Of a stretch of DNA of 64,000 bases, positions 56,703-64,000 are shown in pieces (position 1 is the first letter of the stretch; each line of letters opens with the position of its first letter). A program made the translations under genes and the position numbers. This DNA comes from Hyphomicrobiales bacterium. GTDB lineage: Bacteria > Pseudomonadota > Alphaproteobacteria > Rhizobiales > Rhizobiaceae. The notes beneath the pieces are model-generated. The model did not search any database, had not been told where the DNA came from, and saw only the letters and a program-made list of their open reading frames with translations. Location: positions 62,001-126,000 of the forward strand of contig UBXV01000009.1 of NCBI GenBank assembly GCA_900469625.1. The letters run 5' to 3'.

Positions 56703-58058
<1,356 letters not shown>

Positions 58059-58062
58059 TCAG

Positions 58063-58099
58063 ACCTTCCTCAAACCTGCCAAACCTTCCTCAAACCTGC
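58063..58099 (-). repeat. Tandem duplication carrying the aroA Shine-Dalgarno
   Basis: The 17-base unit ACCTTCCTCAAACCTGC occurs at 58063-58079 and again at 58083-58099 (period 20). Read on the minus strand each copy holds GAGGAAGG, and the first sits at the right distance to act as ribosome-binding site for the start at 58058. Confidence 0.85.
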
Positions 58100-58362
58100 G
58101 ACCGTGCCACCCTAAGCGACGCGCCGATCGACAGCGAAGGCGCGAGCGCCTCAAGCTTGCGCTGCCTAACACAATGCGATGGCGCGATCATCCTGCGGGT
58201 GCGAAGAAAAAGCAGGCGGCGCAGGGCTTTCAAGTTTTATCTTTGACAGATGCGGCCAAGATGATTATGGGGACCGGCTAATCATCATAGGCTTGATATC
58301 ATTTCCACCCGCCGGCTTTCCGGCAAGCGCCGGCTCGGCCGGCCATTCAAGAGGCTTTGACT
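58100..58362. other. aroA/FYDLN-acid intergenic region
   Basis: With the duplication beside it, this makes a 304-base gap between divergent genes. A good sigma70-like promoter for the rightward gene is at 58243-58271. A GC-rich inverted repeat lies near 58310-58345. Confidence 0.5.
58243..58271 (+). promoter_or_regulatory. Putative sigma70-type promoter
   Basis: TTGACA (58243-58248), a 17-base spacer, and TATGGG (58266-58271), about 92 bases upstream of the FYDLN-acid gene. Confidence 0.5.
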
Positions 58363-58758
58363 GTGGCAAAAGCGGAACTCGGCACAAAGCGCATCGACCC
58401 GGAAACGGGGCGCAAATTCTACGATCTGAATCGTGATCCGATCGTTTCCCCCTACACCGGCAAGTCCTACCCGCTGTCCTTCTTCGAAGAAACCTCGGTT
58501 GCCAAGGTGCTCGAGAAGGAAGAGGAAGAGGACGTCGCTGAAGTCGACACCGAGAACACGGAAGTCGAACTCGTATCGCTCGAGGAAGCGGACGACGAGG
58601 CAGCCGGCGGCGACGAGATCCCGGATCTGGGTGATGACGACGTCGAGATCGACGGCGACGATGACGACGACGATACCTTCCTGCAGACCGACGACGAAGA
58701 CGATGACGACGACATGAGCGACCTCATCGGCGTGTCCGACGACGAAGACGACGTCTAA
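58363..58758 (+). CDS. TIGR02300 / FYDLN-acid domain protein
   Basis: A 131-residue protein starting at GTG 58363. The N-terminal block has ELGTKRIDPETGRKFYDLNR and PIVSPYTGKSYPLSFFEE, the FYDLN_acid family signature. The rest is a run of Asp and Glu with a DDD-rich end (about residues 55-131). The family is confined to alphaproteobacteria and has no known job. It is divergent from aroA, the conserved neighbour order. Confidence 0.9.
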   Translation: MAKAELGTKRIDPETGRKFYDLNRDPIVSPYTGKSYPLSFFEETSVAKVLEKEEEEDVAEVDTENTEVELVSLEEADDEAAGGDEIPDLGDDDVEIDGDDDDDDTFLQTDDEDDDDDMSDLIGVSDDEDDV

Positions 58759-58782
58759 GCGCTTAAAACCATTCGCGAATGC

Positions 58783-58815
58783 CTCCCGTCCACAGCCAAC
58801 TGGCGTGGACGGGAG
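58783..58815 (+). terminator. Hairpin after the FYDLN-acid gene
   Basis: An 11-bp stem CTCCCGTCCAC / GTGGACGGGAG (58783-58793 and 58805-58815). It is followed by A rather than T, so it may protect the mRNA end more than terminate. Confidence 0.5.
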
Positions 58816-58958
58816 AAAAATGGCCCGGTCCAGAATTTTTTTCGCCCGGCCTCACATTTTCGGCTTGCTATCCGCGAAAAGCAGACGTAATAAGCCGCCA
58901 CTCGCCGGGCACAACAGCCCGACAAGTTTCCCGGAACCGGCCTAGCCGGACCCGATAT

Positions 58959-59034
<76 letters not shown>

Positions 59035-59201
59035 AATTTCTCCCTCGATACACGCTTCTGAAACGACCGATTTCACCATGTTTGGGCCAAACGCCCGCGC
59101 ATGCCGGCCACAATGTTCCCTTGCGCCATTTTTCTGATACCAACGGGAAAATCGAAGGATTCGCTTTGCGATCCGGGGGAATGCACGTGCCGGGGGATCC
59201 G

Positions 59202-60377
59202 ATGAGCTTTACTGAAACGACCAGAACGTCGTGGTTTTCGCGCCTCAAGAGCGGCGTCATCGGCATCTTCATCGGCCTCATCCTGGTTTTCGGCATGATC
59301 TGGTTGCTGGCCTGGAACGAAGGCCGATCGGTCAAGACCTACCGGGCGCTGGTCGAAGGCGCCGGCGCCGTCATCGATATCGACATCGGCGCCGTGGAGG
59401 CTGGCAACGAGGGCAAGCTGGTGCACATCGCCGGCCGCGTCGATCCGATCGGCACCCCGACGGACAGCGTGCTCGGAGTATCGGCGAGCGGGGCCTCGGG
59501 CCTGCGCCGCTCGGTCGAGATGTATCAATGGGTCGAGGAGAAGAAGAGCGAGACGCGCAAGACGCTCGGCGGCGGCGAGGAAACGGTCACGACCTACGCC
59601 TACGCCAAGGAATGGCGTAGCGACCGCGCTGATTCGGCCGACTTCCGCGATGGCAACGGCCACCAGAACCCGGAAATGCCGATCTCGGGCGAACGCTTTA
59701 CCGTCGAACGCGCGATGCTCGGCGCATTCTCGATCGATGGCCGGGCCGTTGCCGATCTCGGCAGCGACAGCGTCGTGCCCGTGGCGAACGCCGATCTTGA
59801 GCGCATGGCCGAGGCGCTCGGCGTGACCCGCCCCGTCAAGACCGACGGCCAGACGATCTTCGTCTCCGCCGATCGCCAGAACCCGGCTGTCGGCGACCTG
59901 CGCATCAGCTTTACCCGCGAAGACACCGAGGCAGCGAGCTTCGTTGGCGCGCAGAAGGGCGGCGGCCTTGTTTCCTATCGCACCAGCAACGGGCGCGATC
60001 TGTTCTTGAGTTCGGCCGGTATCGCCAGCGCCGCCGACATGTTCAATGCCGCCCAGAGCGAGAACACGCTGATCACATGGCTCGTTCGGGTCGGCGGGCT
60101 CATCGGCCTGTTCATCGGCTTCACGCTGATGCTGTCGCTGATTTCGATCATCGCCGATGTCATCCCGGTGCTTGGCTCGGTGGTGGCATTCGGAACCGGC
60201 ATCATCGCGGCGATCCTGACGCTGCTCCTCGGTCCGCTGGTGATCGCGATCGCCTGGTTTGCCTATCGCCCGTTGCTGTCGCTGGCGATCGTCGCCGCCG
60301 GGGCGTTGGTCGGCTTCGCGATCTTCTACCTTCGCGCCGGCAAGGCCAAGCCGATCGCGGGTGGCCTCACCGCCTGA
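59202..60377 (+). CDS. TMEM43-family membrane protein
   Basis: A 391-residue protein. TM1 lies at about residues 16-37, and a large non-cytoplasmic region follows (about 40-285, with AYAYAKEWRSDRADSADFRD and FRDGNGHQNPEMPI). Three or four membrane helices lie near the C-terminus (about 292-385). YxYxKEW and the HxNPxMP segment are hallmarks of the TMEM43/LUMA family, also found in bacteria with unknown function. An ATG at 59181 is an alternative start. The YdcF-like gene starts 50 bases downstream. Confidence 0.85.
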   Translation: MSFTETTRTSWFSRLKSGVIGIFIGLILVFGMIWLLAWNEGRSVKTYRALVEGAGAVIDIDIGAVEAGNEGKLVHIAGRVDPIGTPTDSVLGVSASGASGLRRSVEMYQWVEEKKSETRKTLGGGEETVTTYAYAKEWRSDRADSADFRDGNGHQNPEMPISGERFTVERAMLGAFSIDGRAVADLGSDSVVPVANADLERMAEALGVTRPVKTDGQTIFVSADRQNPAVGDLRISFTREDTEAASFVGAQKGGGLVSYRTSNGRDLFLSSAGIASAADMFNAAQSENTLITWLVRVGGLIGLFIGFTLMLSLISIIADVIPVLGSVVAFGTGIIAAILTLLLGPLVIAIAWFAYRPLLSLAIVAAGALVGFAIFYLRAGKAKPIAGGLTA

Positions 60378-60427
60378 AACCCGGGCTTTGCGAAATATTA
60401 AGTGTTGGCAGCAAAGAAACGCAGCTG

Positions 60428-61255
60428 ATGTTTCTGCTTTCCAAGATCTTCTGGCTCTTCGCGCAGCCCCTTTCCCTGGCGTTCCTTGCCGCCCTCACCG
60501 GCCTGCTGACGACGGCCGCCGGGCTCCGGCGCATCGGCGCCGGCCTCGGCCTGCTTGGCGCGTTGGTGCTCTTCGTCAGCCTGTTCACGACGACGGGATC
60601 CTATTTCCTGCAGAGGCTCGAGGATCGCTTCCCGCGGCCGGCAGAGCCGCCATTGACGCTCTCCTGCATCATCGTGCTTGGCGGCGCCTTCGAGAACGAG
60701 GTGATGGCGAGCCGTGGCGGCATCGAATTCAACCAGGCGGCCGACCGCTTCATCGAAGCGGCGACGCTGGCCAAGCGCTACCCACAGGCCCGCATCCTGG
60801 TCTCCGGCGGCGACGGCTCGTTCAGCGGCACCTATGACGGCGACGCCAAGGCATCGGCAGCGTTCTTTGCCGCCTTCGGCATCGGCCCGGAGCGACTGAT
60901 CCGCGAGGAACAGAGCCGGACGACATTCGAAAACGCCCGCAACACCGAAGAACTGCTCACCGAAAACGGCCTTTCCAACTGCGCACTGGTGACGTCGGCC
61001 TTCCACATGCCCCGTTCGGTGGGGCTGTTCCGCACGCTCGGGCTGGAGGTCACGCCGTGGCCGGCGGACTATCGCACCAGCGGCACGGTCACGCTCGGCT
61101 TCGACTTCACCCAGCCTTCGCTCAATGCCCAGCTGACGACGACGGCCATGCGCGAATGGATCGGGCTTGCCGCCTACGCCTATGGCGGCCGCACGCACAG
61201 CCTGTTTCCGGGCCCTGCCGAGCCCGCTGCAACGACAGACGCGACACCCCGTTGA
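60428..61255 (+). CDS. YdcF/DUF218-family protein
   Basis: A 275-residue protein. Two N-terminal membrane helices (about residues 5-55) are followed by the DUF218 domain. The domain has CIIVLGGAFEN, ARILVSGGDGSF, EEQSRTTFENARNTEELL, and NCALVTSAFHMPRSVGLFR, the family's conserved blocks. It resembles ElyC-type proteins linked to envelope glycan metabolism; the reaction is not established. It follows the TMEM43-like gene closely on the same strand. Confidence 0.88.
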   Translation: MFLLSKIFWLFAQPLSLAFLAALTGLLTTAAGLRRIGAGLGLLGALVLFVSLFTTTGSYFLQRLEDRFPRPAEPPLTLSCIIVLGGAFENEVMASRGGIEFNQAADRFIEAATLAKRYPQARILVSGGDGSFSGTYDGDAKASAAFFAAFGIGPERLIREEQSRTTFENARNTEELLTENGLSNCALVTSAFHMPRSVGLFRTLGLEVTPWPADYRTSGTVTLGFDFTQPSLNAQLTTTAMREWIGLAAYAYGGRTHSLFPGPAEPAATTDATPR

Positions 61256-61325
61256 CGCGGCAGGCCCTGATGCTCCAGCCTGCAGCGCGACCGACCAAAG
61301 CGATGCCCCTTCCAAAGGAGCGGCC

Positions 61326-61961
61326 ATGACGATCCTCGAAATCCTCGATTATGCCGGCGTTGCCGTCTTCGCGGCGACGGGCGCGCTCTCGGCATCGCGC
61401 AAACAGCTCGACATCATCGGTTATCTGTTCCTCGCCTCGGTCACCGGCATCGGCGGCGGAACGATGCGCGACGTCGTTCTCGGCGCGACGCCGGTATTCT
61501 GGGTGCTCAACCCCAACTATCTGCTGGTCTGCGCTTCGGTGGCCGTGCTTTTGTTCTTCACCGCACACCTGTTCGAATCGCGCTACCGCGTGCTGGTCTG
61601 GCTCGATGCGATCGGGCTGTCGGCCTATTGCGTCATGGGCGCGGCCAAGGGGCTGGCTGCGACCGGTTCGCCGGGGGTCGCGCTGGTCACCGGCATGCTG
61701 ACGGCGACCTTCGGCGGCGTACTGCGCGACATTCTGGCCGGAGAACCATCCGTGCTGTTGCGTCCGGAGGTGTATGTGACGGCCGCCCTCGTCGGCTCTG
61801 CCGTGTTCGTCGTCGCCACGATGCTCGGACTGCCGCTGCTGGCAACGTCGACGCTTGGCGTGGTCGCAGCCTTCACCGTGCGCGCCGGCGCACTCAAATA
61901 TGGCTGGACGCTGCCGATCGGCAAGGCAGGCCCCGGCCGCGATCCCGACGATGTGATGTAG
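61326..61961 (+). CDS. Trimeric intracellular cation (TRIC) channel family protein
   Basis: A 211-residue, seven-helix protein made of two similar halves. The first has GTLS-like VTGIGGGTMRDVVLG and the second MLTATFGGVLRDILAGEP, the paired glycine motifs of the UPF0126/TRIC family. Prokaryotic TRIC proteins conduct K+ or related monovalent cations. AAAGGAGCGG precedes ATG 61326. It converges on irr. Confidence 0.92.
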   Translation: MTILEILDYAGVAVFAATGALSASRKQLDIIGYLFLASVTGIGGGTMRDVVLGATPVFWVLNPNYLLVCASVAVLLFFTAHLFESRYRVLVWLDAIGLSAYCVMGAAKGLAATGSPGVALVTGMLTATFGGVLRDILAGEPSVLLRPEVYVTAALVGSAVFVVATMLGLPLLATSTLGVVAAFTVRAGALKYGWTLPIGKAGPGRDPDDVM

Positions 61962-61972
61962 GAGATGGGCGG

Positions 61973-62413
61973 TTACGACCGCTCGCGCTTGCGGCGCAGA
62001 CGAATGACGACGTCGACATGGGCAATCTCCATGCCTTCGGGCGGCTCAGGCAGGTTGCCGATCTCGATATTGTTGACCGGGATATCGAGGACTTCGTTCT
62101 GGCCTTCGACGAAGAAATGGTGATGGTCGGACACGTTGGTGTCGAAGTAGGTCTTGGCGCTTTCCACCGCGAGCACGCGGATCATGCCAGCCTCGGTGAA
62201 CTGGTGCAGCGTGTTGTAGACGGTTGCCAGTGAAACCGGCACGCCGGCAACGACAGCCTCTTCATGCAGCTCTTCCACGGTCAGATGACGATCGCCCTTG
62301 GCAAAGATCAGATCGGCAAGCGCGACACGCTGACGCGTGGGGCGCAGGCCCGAGCTGCGCAATCTCTCTTCCGAATTCACTTCGGTTGCTTTGATCATCA
62401 AGGCGCGTTCCAT
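61973..62413 (-). CDS. irr: Iron response regulator Irr (Fur family)
   Basis: A 146-residue protein. The winged helix (about residues 15-85) holds LRPTRQRVALADLI and VSLATVYNTLHQFTEAGM. The HHH motif at residues 97-99 (SDHHHFFVEG) is the haem-related signature of Irr and is not found in classical Fur. Irr is active in low iron, represses iron-storage and iron-export genes through ICE boxes, and decays with haem. It is divergent from fabA, as in Sinorhizobium. An alternative ATG lies at 62398. Its probable target mbfA is at 20137-21120. Confidence 0.93.
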   Translation of the reverse strand: MERALMIKATEVNSEERLRSSGLRPTRQRVALADLIFAKGDRHLTVEELHEEAVVAGVPVSLATVYNTLHQFTEAGMIRVLAVESAKTYFDTNVSDHHHFFVEGQNEVLDIPVNNIEIGNLPEPPEGMEIAHVDVVIRLRRKRERS

Positions 62414-62719
62414 GGATCCCGTAAAATTTACAATACTTCCGTTGCGATATAACTTTTGCGCACCGTTCTTTCAATAGATTCTAAGGTGCAGATGGGCTGG
62501 AATGCCTGAAAAACCGGCCTATTTCGGGTAAGTCTGGTATTTAACTCTGGTCGGACCCACATTGATCCTGTAAGCGACGGCGAGACGATATCGCCACCAC
62601 AATGGGCGATGCCGACACCGGAAACATCGAAAACGGCCATCGGCGCGCTTCATTTCACAGCGAACTTGCTCTAAAGCAGGTCTGACAACACTTTTTGTTA
62701 CTCGGGGAAACAACCATTG
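62414..62719. promoter_or_regulatory. irr/fabA divergent promoter region
   Basis: A 306-base gap with AT-rich segments near 62425-62485 and 62685-62705. An imperfect half-ICE (AATAGATTCTAAGG at 62472-62485) may allow weak Irr autoregulation, but the left half is poor. No gene is seen. Confidence 0.45.
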
Positions 62720-63235
62720 ATGACGACCAGACAATCCAGCTTCAGCTATGAGGAAATCCTGACCTGCGGCCGAGGCGAACTGTTTGGCCCAGGCAATGCG
62801 CAGCTGCCGCTGCCGCCCATGCTCATGGTTCACCGCATCACCGAAATCTCCGAGACGGGCGGCGCTTTCGACAAGGGCTTCATCCGCGCCGAATACGACG
62901 TCAGCCCGGACGACTGGTACTTTCCCTGCCATTTCCAGGGCAACCCGATCATGCCCGGCTGCCTCGGCCTCGACGGCATGTGGCAGCTGACGGGCTTCTT
63001 CCTCGGCTGGCTCGGCGAGCCGGGCCGTGGCATGGCGCTGTCGACGGGCGAAGTGAAGTTCAAGGGCATGGTTCGCCCGCACACCAAGCTGCTCCAGTAC
63101 GGCATCGACTTCAAGCGCGTCATGCGCGGACGTCTCGTGCTCGGCACGGCCGACGGCTGGCTCAAGGCCGATGGCGAGACCATCTACCAGGCAACCGACC
63201 TGCGCGTCGGTCTGTCGAAGGAAAAGACCGACTAA
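62720..63235 (+). CDS. fabA: 3-hydroxydecanoyl-ACP dehydratase/isomerase
   Basis: A 171-residue hot-dog-fold enzyme that introduces the double bond of unsaturated fatty acids. The active-site His71 is in [15 protein letters not shown] and Asp85 in CLGLDGMWQ, the FabA signature. It starts at ATG 62720. The fabB gene begins 46 bases downstream, so the two are an operon. irr is divergent. Confidence 0.97.
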   Translation: MTTRQSSFSYEEILTCGRGELFGPGNAQLPLPPMLMVHRITEISETGGAFDKGFIRAEYDVSPDDWYFPCHFQGNPIMPGCLGLDGMWQLTGFFLGWLGEPGRGMALSTGEVKFKGMVRPHTKLLQYGIDFKRVMRGRLVLGTADGWLKADGETIYQATDLRVGLSKEKTD

Positions 63236-63281
63236 GCCGCGGGTTCTCCGCACCGAATGAGATAAAGAAAAGGTCATCACC

Positions 63282-64000
63282 ATGAGACGGGTTGTTGTCA
63301 CGGGCCTCGGGGTCGTTTCCTCGATCGGAAACAATGCCGACGAAGTCACGGCATCGCTGCGCGACGCCAAGTCGGGCATCACGTTTTCTCCGGATTTCGC
63401 CGAAAACGGCTTCAAGTGCCAGGTCTGGGGCGCACCGACGCTTGATCCGACCGATCTCGTCGACCGGCGCGCCATGCGCTTCCTGTCGCAGGGCGGCGCC
63501 TGGAACCACGTGGCGATGAAGCAGGCAATCGCCGATTCCGGTCTCGAGGAAGCGGTGATTTCCCGCAACGAACGCACCGGCATCATCATGGGCTCGGGCG
63601 GACCGTCCACCCGCACCATCGTCGAAGCGTCCGATATCACCCGCAAGAACAACAGCCCGAAGCGCATCGGCCCGTTTGCCGTGCCGAAGGCGATGTCGTC
63701 GACGGCCTCGGCCACGCTTGCGACCTGGTTCCAGATCCACGGCGTCAACTACTCGATCTCGTCGGCCTGCTCGACCTCGGCGCACTGCATCGGCAATGCC
63801 GCCGAGATGATCCAGTGGGGCAAGCAGGATGTGATGTTCGCTGGCGGCCACGAGGACCTGGACTGGACGATGTCCAACCTGTTCGATGCCATGGGCGCGA
63901 TGTCCTCCAAGTACAACGACACGCCCGCGACCGCCTCGCGCGCCTATGACGCCAGCCGCGACGGCTTCGTCATCGCCGGCGGCGCCGGCGTGCTGGTGCT
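63282..64000 (+). CDS. fabB: Beta-ketoacyl-ACP synthase I, 3'-truncated by the window
   Basis: The first 239 residues of a normally about 405-residue enzyme are present. It starts MRRVVVTGLGVVSSIGNNAD. The nucleophile Cys163 lies in SISSACSTSAHCIGNA, and the FAGG-type motif VMFAGGHEDL follows. It elongates cis-3-decenoyl-ACP in partnership with FabA, which lies directly upstream. The His residues of the active site lie beyond the window end. Confidence 0.97.
   Translation, partial: MRRVVVTGLGVVSSIGNNADEVTASLRDAKSGITFSPDFAENGFKCQVWGAPTLDPTDLVDRRAMRFLSQGGAWNHVAMKQAIADSGLEEAVISRNERTGIIMGSGGPSTRTIVEASDITRKNNSPKRIGPFAVPKAMSSTASATLATWFQIHGVNYSISSACSTSAHCIGNAAEMIQWGKQDVMFAGGHEDLDWTMSNLFDAMGAMSSKYNDTPATASRAYDASRDGFVIAGGAGVLV

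Noticed and set aside
58310-58345. GC-rich inverted repeat as a riboswitch or attenuator before the FYDLN-acid gene
   Set aside because: The stem is short and the sequence matches no riboswitch class I know; it may only be a palindromic repeat.
62472-62485. Half-ICE sequence near irr as a true Irr operator
   Set aside because: Only one half matches (TTCTAA); the left half differs too much to call it a site.

Overview
The window looks like a chromosomal segment of a rhizobial alphaproteobacterium close to Sinorhizobium/Ensifer. GC content and coding density are high. The gene orders rpsA-cmk-aroA, irr-fabA-fabB and infC...rpmI-rplT...pheS-pheT are those of the Rhizobiales. An Irr-type iron control element sits in front of an mbfA-like gene, a BA14K protein is present, and two copies of a rhizobial-type mosaic palindromic repeat lie between genes. 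Nearly everything is intact single-copy coding sequence. There are two tRNAs (Leu-CAG and Ala-GGC), no rRNA, no CRISPR array, and no recognisable insertion sequence or prophage.

Layout. 0-3 kb: a methyltransferase, a small EmrE-like membrane protein and a tiny membrane protein, then an XRE/MmyB-type regulator divergent from a four-helix membrane protein across a striking set of CATTACC/GGTAATG palindromes. 3-8.3 kb: oxidoreductases (Gfo/Idh/MocA and two aldo-keto reductases), a GNAT acetyltransferase, a LysR regulator and an NTF2-like protein. 8.5-18.1 kb: a leftward translation locus (infC, rpmI, rplT, pheS, pheT) that is interrupted by a two-component system with two Asp-rich exported proteins and by a kinase-fold protein. 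18.3-26.5 kb: an alpha/beta hydrolase, a bacterial transglutaminase-like cysteine protease, the iron exporter mbfA under an ICE box, a permuted papain-fold hydrolase, cyclopropane fatty acid synthase, and the EF-P beta-lysylation set efp / epmA-epmB. 26.6-36 kb: an ECF41-type sigma factor, two MFS transporters, an LCM-type methyltransferase, an OmpA lipoprotein, ExoD, an ABM protein, acetylpolyamine amidohydrolase, and a GNAT/XRE-cupin pair. 36-48 kb: lepA, a four-gene leftward operon (amidotransferase, GFA, maltose-type acetyltransferase, GNAT), rnk, DoxX, a SelW-like protein with a YqaA-like membrane protein, an RNase D-like exonuclease, a hydroxyacid dehydrogenase, and two class III nucleotide cyclases facing each other. 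48.4-54 kb: tRNA-Leu, a phosphomannomutase-family enzyme, a BA14K protein and three poorly known rhizobial proteins. 54-64 kb: rpsA, cmk, an aroA-family gene, a FYDLN-acid protein, tRNA-Ala, a TMEM43-like protein, a DUF218/YdcF protein, a TRIC channel, irr, fabA and the start of fabB.

The most notable observation is at the canonical aroA position (56703-58058). The reading frame is full-length and otherwise well conserved, but many residues that bind shikimate-3-phosphate and PEP in class II EPSP synthases are replaced. It may be a repurposed or non-catalytic paralogue. Other points of interest are the 3.4-kb signalling cassette inside the infC/rpmI locus, the multi-site operator of the MmyB-type regulator, an apparent in-frame loss of part of TM2 in an MFS transporter, the presence of both irr and a textbook Irr target site, and several non-standard start codons (ATT for infC, CTG for the YqaA-like gene).
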